Shown: positions 34,078 through 45,794 of the stretch, piece by piece
Numbering within the stretch: position 1 is the first letter of the stretch
Layout of the letters: each line of letters opens with the position of its first letter
Assembly (NCBI GenBank): GCA_044222225.1
Contig: JBGANR010000029.1
Location: forward strand, 1-49,437
Length of the DNA stretch: 49,437 bases
Source: JBGANR01 sp044222225
Lineage (GTDB): Bacteria; Actinomycetota; Actinomycetes; Mycobacteriales; Mycobacteriaceae
Direction of reading: 5' to 3'
Position numbers and translations under genes: made by a program
Notes under the pieces: model-generated
The model's database searches: none
Told to the model about the DNA's origin: nothing
The model's input: the letters and a program-made list of their open reading frames with translations, nothing else

Positions 34078-34156
34078 CCTTCCCAGATGTCCGCCTGAGC
34101 GGCCCGCCGAGGAGATTATTGTCACGGCGCCCCGCTCAGCCGGACATCCGGGGAGT
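34078..34156. repeat. 79-bp palindromic intergenic repeat, copy B
   Basis: Matches the reverse complement of 21015-21093 in 69 of 79 positions, with the central GAGATTATTGTCAC conserved. Arms are imperfect here (for example CCAGATGTCCG against CGGACATCCGG). It lies between the convergent cyclase and MFS genes, and its right arm encodes the MFS protein's final Met-Ser-Gly and stop, as copy A does for the TetR protein. Confidence 0.85.
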
Positions 34157-35377
34157 CGCCCGCGCCGCCGCTGCGGCCAGACCGAGCCCGAGCAGCGCGA
34201 AAGCGGCGACGTAGCCCGCGACGCCGGGCCAACCGGCCGCCGCGTAGGCGAATCCGCCGCACGCGCCGACCACGGAACTGCCCAGGTAGTAGCCGAAGAG
34301 GTAGAGGGCGGCCGCCTCGCCGCGGTCGCGCCGGGCCCGCGCGCCGACCCACACCGAGGCGACGGCGTGCGCGCCGAAGAAGCCGCCGGTGAACACGAAG
34401 ACGCCGGCGAGGACGAGCGGCAGGGAGTCGGGGAGCGTCAGGGCGAGGCCGGCGACCATGAGGGCGATCGAGGCGGCCAACGCCCGGGGACGTCCGATGC
34501 GGTCGGAGAGGGCGCCCGCCCGGGCCGAGCTGACGGTGCCCGCCAGATACAACACGAACACGAAGCCGACGGCGGACGGCGGCAGCGAGAACGGCGGTGC
34601 CAGCAGCCGGTAGCCGAGGTAGTTGTAGGCCGTGACGAAGCCTCCCATGAGCGTGAATCCGACGCCGAACAGCGCGAACATCCCGCGATCGCGCAGGTGA
34701 CGGGCGAGCGCGGCGGCGACGGTCCGGGGATGGATCGAGCGCGGTGTGAACCGCCGGCTCGGCGGCACCGTCCGCCAGAAGACGACGGCGAAGACCAGCG
34801 ACGTCCCGGCCCCGACGAGCAGTGCCGTGCGCCAGCCGGTCGCGTCGAGCACGACGGTCGGCAGCAGTCGGCCCGCCAGCCCGCCGAGCGTCGTGCCCGC
34901 CACGTAGCGGCCCATCGCCCGTCCGAGCGTGCCCGGATCGCTCTCTTCGGCCAGGTAGGCCATCGCCGTCGCCGGGACGCCGGCGAGCAGCAGTCCCTGC
35001 AGCGTCCGGCCGGCGAGCAGCAGTTCGAAGGTCGGCGCCCAGCACAGTGCGACGCCCACGACGCCGCTGCTCAGCGCTGACGCCGTCATCACCGGGACGC
35101 GTCCGACGCGCTCGGAGAGCACGCTCGCGGGGATGATCGCGAAGGCGACGGCGCCCGTCGTCACCGACACCGCCAGCGCCGACGCCGCGGGTGAGGCCCC
35201 GAACGCCGTGCTGAACTCGGGCAGCAGCCCCTGCACGAAGTACAGCCCCATGAACGTCGACATCCCGGCGGCGAACATGGCGGCGGTGCCGTTTCGGCGA
35301 CCGTCGGACCATCGGGGTCGGTGGCGTCGGGCTGCGGGCACGGCGTTCAGCATCGCAGTCGGTGTTCTCGCGGGCAT
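34136..35377 (-). CDS. MFS transporter (YnfM/efflux type)
   Basis: A 413-residue 12-helix major-facilitator protein. The loop 2-3 motif is SVLSERVGRVPVMTAS and the second-half copy is GALSDRIGRPRALAAS; helix 1 is MSTFMGLYFVQGLLPEFSTA. The sequence is closest in character to the YnfM/drug-efflux group and has no catabolic context. The first ATG, at 35377, is used because no internal start has a better ribosome site; ATG at residue 9 is possible. It is divergent from pxpA across only 25 bases. Its last codons lie in palindromic repeat B. The substrate is unknown. Confidence 0.86.
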   Translation of the reverse strand: MPARTPTAMLNAVPAARRHRPRWSDGRRNGTAAMFAAGMSTFMGLYFVQGLLPEFSTAFGASPAASALAVSVTTGAVAFAIIPASVLSERVGRVPVMTASALSSGVVGVALCWAPTFELLLAGRTLQGLLLAGVPATAMAYLAEESDPGTLGRAMGRYVAGTTLGGLAGRLLPTVVLDATGWRTALLVGAGTSLVFAVVFWRTVPPSRRFTPRSIHPRTVAAALARHLRDRGMFALFGVGFTLMGGFVTAYNYLGYRLLAPPFSLPPSAVGFVFVLYLAGTVSSARAGALSDRIGRPRALAASIALMVAGLALTLPDSLPLVLAGVFVFTGGFFGAHAVASVWVGARARRDRGEAAALYLFGYYLGSSVVGACGGFAYAAAGWPGVAGYVAAFALLGLGLAAAAARATPRMSG

Positions 35378-35390
35378 CGGAGCCGCCGTC

Positions 35391-35396
35391 TAGCGT
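35391..35396 (+). promoter_or_regulatory. Leaderless-type -10 box for pxpA
   Basis: TAGCGT fits the actinobacterial TANNNT -10 consensus and ends exactly six bases before the pxpA ATG, so transcription would start at or next to the start codon. No ribosome site precedes the gene, which supports leaderless translation. Confidence 0.55.
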
Positions 35397-35402
35397 GACC
35401 CC

Positions 35403-36182
35403 ATGGCGACCATCGACCTCAACGCCGACCTCGGCGAGAGCTTCGGCACCTGGGTGCTCGGCGACGACGCGGCCATGCTCGACGTCGTGACCAGCGTGAA
35501 CATCGCCTGCGGCTTCCACGCCGGCGACCCGGCGACGATCCTGGCCACCACCGCCGCGGCGCTGCGCCGCGGCGTCCGGATCGGCGCGCAGGTGGGCTAC
35601 CCGGACCTCGCCGGCTTCGGCCGCCGCCACATCGACATGGCCCACGACGACCTCGTCGCGGCCGTCGTCTACCAGGTCGGCGCCCTGCGCGGACTCGCCG
35701 CCGCGGCGGGCGGCAGCGGGGCGGACGTCGCGGCCGGCGGCAGCGTCGTCTACGTCAAACCCCACGGCGCGCTGTACAACACGGCGGCCGTCGATCCCGG
35801 TCAGGCGGACGCCGTGGTCGCGGCGGTCGCGGCCGTCGACCCCGGGCTGGCCGTCATGGCGCAGCCCGGCTCACAGCTGCTGACGCGCGCCGCCGCGGCC
35901 GGCCTGCCGACGATCGCCGAGGCCTTCGCCGACCGCGCCTACCGCCCGGACGGCACGCTGGTCTCCCGCCGCGAGCCCGGCGCCGTGCTCACCGATTCGG
36001 CCGAGATCGCGGCCCGCGTCGTGCGGCTCGTCGTCGACGGCGAACTCACCGCCGCCGACGGCACCGTGATCCGCCTGCGCCCCGACTCCGTCTGCCTGCA
36101 CGGCGACACCCCGGGCGCAGTCGCCCACGCCCGGGCCGTGCGCGCGGCGCTCACCGCCGCCGGCGTCGAGATCGCGGCTTAG
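35403..36182 (+). CDS. pxpA: 5-oxoprolinase subunit A (LamB/YcsF family)
   Basis: A 259-residue LamB/YcsF protein with the hallmark opening IDLNADLGESFGTW, VNIACGFHAGDP, GAQVGYPDLAGFGRR, VKPHGALYN, and DSVCLHGDTPGAV. PxpA works with PxpB and PxpC in ATP-dependent cleavage of 5-oxoproline (pyroglutamate) to glutamate. The pxpB/pxpC genes that usually lie beside it are not in the window, so it is either an orphan or partners distant copies. It lacks a ribosome site and is probably leaderless. Its stop overlaps that of the convergent alcohol dehydrogenase (bases 36179-36182). Confidence 0.93.
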   Translation: MATIDLNADLGESFGTWVLGDDAAMLDVVTSVNIACGFHAGDPATILATTAAALRRGVRIGAQVGYPDLAGFGRRHIDMAHDDLVAAVVYQVGALRGLAAAAGGSGADVAAGGSVVYVKPHGALYNTAAVDPGQADAVVAAVAAVDPGLAVMAQPGSQLLTRAAAAGLPTIAEAFADRAYRPDGTLVSRREPGAVLTDSAEIAARVVRLVVDGELTAADGTVIRLRPDSVCLHGDTPGAVAHARAVRAALTAAGVEIAA

Positions 36183-37216
36183 GGGACCAGGATCGCGCGC
36201 CCGGCGACCCGTCCCGCCTCGAGATCGTCGAACGCCCGCTGGAAGTCGTCGAGCGGATACTCCACCGTCTCGACGTGGATCTTCCCGGCCTCGGCCAGGG
36301 CGAGCACCTGCAGCAGGTCGGCGCGGGTGCCGCCGTAGCTGCTCTGGACGTCGACGCCCCACGGCAGCCGGCCGCCTGCGCTGGCGACGAAGCCGACGTC
36401 GCCACCACCCAGGCCGACGAGCCGGAGCAGCCCCTCGGGCCCGATGACGCCGGTCGCGATGTCGACCGTCGGCTGCACGCCGACGAAGTCGAGGACGACG
36501 TCGACGCCGTAGCCGTCGGTCTCGGCGAGGATCGCCGCGACCGCGTCACCGTTGCTGGGCAGGGCCAGATCGGCGCCGTGCCGCCGGGCGAGCTCGAGCT
36601 TGCTCTCGTCGGTGTCGAGCGCGATGACGCGCGTCGCGGAGATCGCCTTGAGGATCTGCAGGCCGAGGTGGCCGAGGCCGCCGACGCCGATGACGACCGT
36701 CGTCGACCCGGGTGTGAGCCGATGCAGCACGGAGTTGATGGCGTGCATCGGCGTCAGCCCGGCGTCGGTGAGCGGGGCCGCGTGGCGCGGGTCGACGCCG
36801 TGCAGCGGCTCCACCTGCCGCGCCGGGGCCAGCATGTATTCGGCCATCGCGCCGTCCGGGCCGAGGCCGGGGGTGGTGGGGAAGGTGGTTCGGCTGCCGG
36901 CGACCGAGCAGGCGTTGTCGCGGCCTTCGAGGCACGCGCGGCAGGCGCCGCAGTTCCACAGCAGGTGCACGACGACCGGCGTGCCGACGGCGGGCGCGTC
37001 GACGCCGGGGCCGAGGGCGTCGATCCAGCCGGCGCCCTCGTGGCCGACGGTGCCGCCGAAGAACGGCCACTCCTCGCCCATGTGCAGGACGTGCAGGTCG
37101 GAGTGGCAGAGCCCGGCGCCGGCCACCTTGACGCGGACCTCGCCGGGGCCGGGCTCGGGGATCGGCGTCTCGAGGAGCTCGAGGGTGTGGGGCTTGGTGA
37201 GCTTGACGGCGCGCAT
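36179..37216 (-). CDS. Zinc-dependent NAD+ alcohol dehydrogenase
   Basis: A 345-residue MDR alcohol dehydrogenase. Catalytic zinc ligands are C37 (GLCHSDLH) and H59-E60 (VGHEGAG). The structural zinc uses C89, C92, C95 and C103 (CGACRACLEGRDNAC). The Rossmann motif is VIGVGGLGHLGLQ, followed by an acidic residue (IALDTDESK) that favours NAD+ over NADP+. It resembles the primary-alcohol/aryl-alcohol dehydrogenases common in actinobacteria. ATG 37216 follows GAGG by seven bases; a longer start adds ten unconserved residues. It appears monocistronic, ending over the pxpA stop and starting next to a large palindromic repeat. Confidence 0.92.
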   Translation of the reverse strand: MRAVKLTKPHTLELLETPIPEPGPGEVRVKVAGAGLCHSDLHVLHMGEEWPFFGGTVGHEGAGWIDALGPGVDAPAVGTPVVVHLLWNCGACRACLEGRDNACSVAGSRTTFPTTPGLGPDGAMAEYMLAPARQVEPLHGVDPRHAAPLTDAGLTPMHAINSVLHRLTPGSTTVVIGVGGLGHLGLQILKAISATRVIALDTDESKLELARRHGADLALPSNGDAVAAILAETDGYGVDVVLDFVGVQPTVDIATGVIGPEGLLRLVGLGGGDVGFVASAGGRLPWGVDVQSSYGGTRADLLQVLALAEAGKIHVETVEYPLDDFQRAFDDLEAGRVAGRAILVP

Positions 37217-37302
37217 GGGGGTCCTCATCGTCGGGGTTCGTCTCATGCCACAGTACGAATGAGTCTTGCGTGGCCGGGCTGCTTTCGAGGGGTCGGGTTG
37301 GT

Positions 37303-37497
37303 CGGGCCGTGGGGTGGCCGGGTCGGGGGCCGGTGGGGTGGGGGTGTCGGCCGGGCCGCAGTCCCCCGGACGCTAGCGCGTCCTCCCGCCAAGCCCGATG
37401 CCAGCGGCCCGGCCGACACCCCCACCCCACCGGCCGTTCGTAGCTTTCGTCGTCTCGTCGAACGCGATGCCGGCGGTCCGGCCGACACCACGGCCCG
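37303..37497. repeat. Large nested palindromic intergenic repeat, copy 2
   Basis: Perfect 32-bp inverted arms (37328-37359 and 37404-37435) surround a 44-bp core. Read on the minus strand, the core includes GGCCGCTGGCATCGGG, TGGCGGGAG and GGGGGACTGCGG, as in the copy at 32343. Bases 37466-37489 repeat 37397-37420 with two mismatches, and CGGGCCGTGG (37303-37312) pairs with 37488-37497, so a further partial copy encloses the main one. It occupies most of the 439-bp gap between the divergent alcohol-dehydrogenase and ABC-transporter genes. Confidence 0.85.
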
Positions 37498-37655
37498 GCT
37501 GCTCGTCGCTCGTCGCGAATTGCGCAAACGTCCATGTCATCTGTCAGGTTCGGACGGTGACATCCGCACGATGTGGTGGGGGGCGGGAGGCGGCAGGCTG
37601 TCTGTGTGATGACTGACGCGACCCGGCGCCGGCCGAGGACCTCGAACGAGACGGT

Positions 37656-38381
37656 GTGAGCGCCGGGCCGATCGTCGAGGCGATCGCGGCGCGTGGGCTG
37701 CGTAGATCGTTCGGCCCGCAGCGTGGCGTCGACGCCGTCGACCTCACCATCACTCAGGGCGAGACCGTCGCCCTGCTCGGCTCCCTCGGGTCGGGGAAGA
37801 CGACGCTCGTCGAGTTGATGGTCGGCCTGTGCCGTCCCGACGCGGGCACGGTGCGCGTGTTCGGCCTCGAGCCGCGGACGGCCGTCGCCGCGGGCCGGGT
37901 GTCGGCGGTCGTCCGCTCGGGCGGGCTGCTGCCGGACTTCACGGTGGCCGAGACCGTGCGGACCGTCGCCGGGGCCATCGGTGCCGGGGCCGCCGCGTCG
38001 GAGGTCATGGGGTGTGCCGGGATCGCGGACGTCGCCGGGCGGCGCGTCGGCGACTGCACGCCCGGCGAGGTGCGGCGGCTGCGGCTCGCGCTGGCGCTGC
38101 TGCCGGATCCGGACGTCCTCGTGCTCGACGAGCCGGCGAAGGGGTTGGACGCCGACGCCGCGGGGGCCTTCTGGGCGGCGATGCGCGACGACGCCGAGGC
38201 GGGGCGCACGGTGGTGTTCACGACGTCCGACCGCGCGGAGGCGCAGGCCTTCGCCGGCCGGATCGTCGTCCTGGCGCACGGCCGCGTCGTCGCGGACGGC
38301 ATGGCGGCCACGGTCGGCGCCCAGGCCACGGTCGGCGTGCGGCCCGCCGGGCACGTCGCGGGCGAGCAGAGCGCGAGGTGA
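37656..38381 (+). CDS. ABC transporter ATP-binding protein, atypical
   Basis: A 241-residue ABC ATPase with Walker A LGSLGSGKTT (about 41-50) and Walker B DVLVLDEPAKGLD. Two normally invariant features are altered: the LSGGQ signature reads CTPGEVRRLR, and the switch His expected after VVFTT is replaced (FTTSDRAEA). Hydrolysis may therefore be slow or need a partner subunit; related exporter ATPases of the DrrA/CcmA type tolerate some change. GTG 37656 gives the conserved frame. Its stop overlaps the permease start (GTGA). It is the first gene of a four-gene operon with a permease, a sensor kinase and a response regulator, a layout typical of envelope-stress or antibiotic-export modules. Confidence 0.85.
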   Translation: MSAGPIVEAIAARGLRRSFGPQRGVDAVDLTITQGETVALLGSLGSGKTTLVELMVGLCRPDAGTVRVFGLEPRTAVAAGRVSAVVRSGGLLPDFTVAETVRTVAGAIGAGAAASEVMGCAGIADVAGRRVGDCTPGEVRRLRLALALLPDPDVLVLDEPAKGLDADAAGAFWAAMRDDAEAGRTVVFTTSDRAEAQAFAGRIVVLAHGRVVADGMAATVGAQATVGVRPAGHVAGEQSAR

Positions 38382-39187
38382 GAAGCGGCGCCGCGCGGCT
38401 GCCGGGTTTCTCGACGGCCTATGTCGGGCTCGACCTGCTCCGGCTGCTGCGACATCGGACGGCGATACTCGCGGCATTGGCCGCTCCGCTCCTGCTCTAC
38501 CTCGTGTTCGGGGGCGCGACGTCCGACGGCGACGACCCAGACGCCGACGGCAGGGCATACACCCTGGTCGGGGCGGCGACGTGGGGCGCCGCGCTCGCGA
38601 CGACCTGGGCGGGCGTCGGCATCGCGCGCGAGGTCGCGATCGGCTGGCCGCGGCTGCTGCGGCTGACGCCGATGACCGCCTGCGGCTATCTGCTGGTCAA
38701 GGCCCTCGTCGCGGCCGTGTTCGCGGGGCTGCCGTTGCTGCTGCTCACCGTCGTCGGCCTGGCGACGGGCGTGCGTGCGCCCGCCGGGGCGTGGGCGGCG
38801 TCGCTGGTGATCGGCTGGCTCGGTTCGGCGGGGTTCGTCGCCTTCGGGTTCGCGATCGGCGCGTCGGCGCGCGGCACGCCCGCACGCCCGGACGGGACCG
38901 CACGCCGCGGGAGGTACTGCGCCGCGGTCCGGCGCCTGGCCGCGGCGGGCTGTCTGCTGCTGCTGCTCGGCGTGTTCGCGGGTGTCACCCGGCCGGCCGG
39001 TGTCGCTCTGCCCGCCTTCGCGGAGTTCACGCCGATGTACGGTGTCCTGCACCTCGCGCGATGTCCGCTGACGCTCTGCGATGAGGTCGCCGAGTGGGGC
39101 GCCGCCGCGGCGAATACGCTGATCTGGTTCGCGGTGTTCGCCGCCGCGGCGGGCTACGTCTACCGCAGGAGCACCTCGCGACAGTGA
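38378..39187 (+). CDS. ABC-2-type membrane permease
   Basis: A 269-residue membrane protein with six probable helices, starting TAILAALAAPLLLYLVFGG and ending ANTLIWFAVFAAAAGYVYRR, the size and pattern of ABC-2 export permeases. GTG 38378 overlaps the ATPase stop by four bases, and its own stop overlaps the histidine-kinase GTG in the same way, so all are translationally coupled. It should form the channel for the preceding ATPase, as a homodimer. The exported substrate is unknown. Confidence 0.85.
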   Translation: MRSGAARLPGFSTAYVGLDLLRLLRHRTAILAALAAPLLLYLVFGGATSDGDDPDADGRAYTLVGAATWGAALATTWAGVGIAREVAIGWPRLLRLTPMTACGYLLVKALVAAVFAGLPLLLLTVVGLATGVRAPAGAWAASLVIGWLGSAGFVAFGFAIGASARGTPARPDGTARRGRYCAAVRRLAAAGCLLLLLGVFAGVTRPAGVALPAFAEFTPMYGVLHLARCPLTLCDEVAEWGAAAANTLIWFAVFAAAAGYVYRRSTSRQ

Positions 39188-40317
39188 GCAAAGCCGTCAT
39201 CGCCGATCGGCGCCCCCGGGATCACGGGTGGGGATACGCCGTCGGCTGGCTGTGCTTCCTCGCGTACCCGATCGTCGGGACGGCCACGGCCGGCGTCCAT
39301 CCGCTGGTCAAGGCGGCCATGTTCGCCGATATCGCGGCCTTCGCCGCGGTGTTCGTCGGATTCTTCTTCCGCTCCCGGTGGCATATGGTCGACGTCCGCC
39401 GCGCACTCGGCACGATCGCCGTGCTCGGCGCGCTCATCCTGCCGCTCGTCCCGGTGCTGCACATCGCGGCGACGGCGATGGTGACCTACCTGCTCGCGGT
39501 CGCGGCGTTCGGGCTGCCGGTGCGGGGCGTCGCCGCCTTCTTCGTGCTCGTCGGCGGGGGCCTGGTGTCGATGGAGTTCTGGGCGCCGGGGTTCGCGCTC
39601 GACGCCTCGGCGGGTCTCATCGTCGCGGCCGTCGCCGTGGTCCTGCTGCTGATGCGCTCCCTGCAGACCCGGACCGCGGCCGACGAGCGGGCCGAGGACG
39701 AGCGCCGAGCACTGGCCGCCCGGCTGGCCATCGTCGCCGAGCGTGAGCGCGTGGCCCGTGACGTCCACGACATCCTCGGCCATTCGCTCACCGTCATCGC
39801 CCTCAAGTCCGAACTCGCGGCGCGTCTGGTCGACCTCGACATCGAGCGCGCCCGCACCGAGATGGCCGAGGTCAACGTCCTCACCCGGCAGGCGCTCGGG
39901 GAGGTCCGCGCCACCGTCGGCGGGCTGCGCGTGCTCGAGATCGACAGCGAGTTGCGAGCCACCGCGTCGGCCCTCGACGCCGCGAACATGGCCTATGACC
40001 TGCCCGTCTCGGGCGACGCCGTCGACCCCGCCTACCGCGGCCTGTTCGCCTGGGTGCTGCGCGAGGCGGTGACCAACGTCGTCCGGCACGCCGGGGCGTC
40101 CCGCTGCCGCGTCACGCTCGGCGGCTCTCGCATCGTCATCGAGGACGACGGCCGCGGCTTCCCCGGCGACGTCGGCGATCCCGGCGCGCTCGCCGTGACG
40201 CGTGGCAACGGCCTGCGCGGCATCGGGGAGCGCGTGGGCCCGAACGGCGAACTGTTGCTGTCGGTCAGCGAACTCGGCGGCGCCAGGGTCGCCGTGGTGA
40301 TGGGATCAGGCGTATGA
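39184..40317 (+). CDS. Sensor histidine kinase, DesK/NarX-like (HisKA_3)
   Basis: A 377-residue kinase. The N-terminal 160 residues form about five membrane helices with little outside the membrane, as in DesK-type sensors of membrane state. The dimerisation/phosphoacceptor helix reads ERERVARDVHDILGHSLTVI with H195. The ATPase domain has the N box EAVTNVVRHA, the G1 box VIEDDGRGF and the G2 box GNGLRGIGERV. It would phosphorylate the response regulator that follows with a four-base overlap. Being co-transcribed with an ABC exporter suggests it senses the exported compound or membrane damage. Confidence 0.92.
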   Translation: MSKAVIADRRPRDHGWGYAVGWLCFLAYPIVGTATAGVHPLVKAAMFADIAAFAAVFVGFFFRSRWHMVDVRRALGTIAVLGALILPLVPVLHIAATAMVTYLLAVAAFGLPVRGVAAFFVLVGGGLVSMEFWAPGFALDASAGLIVAAVAVVLLLMRSLQTRTAADERAEDERRALAARLAIVAERERVARDVHDILGHSLTVIALKSELAARLVDLDIERARTEMAEVNVLTRQALGEVRATVGGLRVLEIDSELRATASALDAANMAYDLPVSGDAVDPAYRGLFAWVLREAVTNVVRHAGASRCRVTLGGSRIVIEDDGRGFPGDVGDPGALAVTRGNGLRGIGERVGPNGELLLSVSELGGARVAVVMGSGV

Positions 40318-40919
40318 CGATCAGGCTGCTGCTCGCCGACGATCAGGCGCTCGTGCGGGGCGCGCTCGCCGCGCTGCTCTCGCTCGAGCCGGATCTCGAC
40401 GTCGTCGCCCAGGTCGGGACGGGCACCGCCGCCGTCGCGGCGGCGCGCACCGGGCGGGTGGACGTCTGCCTGCTCGACATCGAGATGCCCGGCGGCGGCA
40501 TCGAGGCGACGGCGGTGCTGCGCCGGGAGATGCCGCACGTCCGCGTGCTGATCGTCACCACGTTCGGGCGGCCCGGCTACCTGCGACGCGCCGTCGACGC
40601 GGGCGCCGCAGGCTTCATCGTCAAGGACACGCCGGCGTCCGAGTTGGCCGACGCCGTCCGGCGTGTCCACGCGGGCCTGCGCGTCATCGATCCGGCGCTC
40701 GCCGCGGAGTCGATCACCGAGGGCCGTTCGCCGCTGACGCCGCGCGAGTGCGACGTCCTGGCGATCGCGCTGGAAGGGGCGACGGTCGCGCAGATCGCCG
40801 CGCGGGTCTACCTCTCGCAGGGGACGGTGCGCAACTACCTGTCCTCGGCGATCGGCAAGACGGGGGCGAAGACGCGGGCCGAGGCGGCGCGCGTCGCGCG
40901 CGACCGGGGCTGGTTGTAG
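40314..40919 (+). CDS. LuxR/NarL-family response regulator
   Basis: A 201-residue regulator with an N-terminal receiver domain: acidic pair D9-D10, phospho-acceptor D55 in CLLDIEMPGG, Thr in LIVTTFGRPGYL, and Lys in FIVKDTPASEL. The C-terminal LuxR helix-turn-helix is LTPRECDVLAIALEGATVAQ, then IAARVYLSQGTVRNYLSSAI. This pattern, including GAKTRAEAARVARDRGWL at the end, is that of DesR-like regulators. It is partner to the preceding kinase (ATGA overlap) and last gene of the ABC operon, which it probably regulates. Confidence 0.93.
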   Translation: MTIRLLLADDQALVRGALAALLSLEPDLDVVAQVGTGTAAVAAARTGRVDVCLLDIEMPGGGIEATAVLRREMPHVRVLIVTTFGRPGYLRRAVDAGAAGFIVKDTPASELADAVRRVHAGLRVIDPALAAESITEGRSPLTPRECDVLAIALEGATVAQIAARVYLSQGTVRNYLSSAIGKTGAKTRAEAARVARDRGWL

Positions 40920-40981
40920 CCGTACGCACGTACTGCGATTTCTGCCGACGGCCGAGGCGTGCGACAATGAGGTCTCATCGC

Positions 40982-41127
40982 GGTGGCATGCGGGTGAACC
41001 CGCGCATGTCACCGACGAATTCGGCAACGTCGCCGATACCGGAGACCGGATGCGACGTTCGCTGCGCCGTGTCCACGCCCCCCAGCCCCGGGGCGTGTTT
41101 GAACAGACAATGCCCGCCCAGGCGGGC
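40982..41127 (+). promoter_or_regulatory. Structured 5' leader of gltBD (possible attenuator or riboswitch)
   Basis: Three helices occur in order. 40982-41013 is a long hairpin (GGTGGCATG and CGGGT pairing with ACCCG, then CATGTCACC). 41074-41097 has perfect 8-bp arms CACGCCCC/GGGGCGTG followed by TTT and resembles an intrinsic terminator. 41112-41127 is GCCCGCC-CA-GGCGGGC, about 20 bases before the gltB start. GACAAT near 40963 could be the -10. The arrangement suggests control of gltB by premature termination. I could not match it to a named riboswitch. An in-frame 49-codon open frame from ATG 40988 crosses the leader and could be a leader peptide. Confidence 0.5.
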
Positions 41128-41147
41128 GTATCGATAGGCGATCGAGT

Positions 41148-45786
<4,639 letters not shown>

Positions 45787-45794
<8 letters not shown>

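Noticed and set aside
40982..41097. Named riboswitch (SAM, glycine or glutamine class) in the gltB leader
   Set aside because: I could not match the conserved core of any of these classes, so I report only structure.
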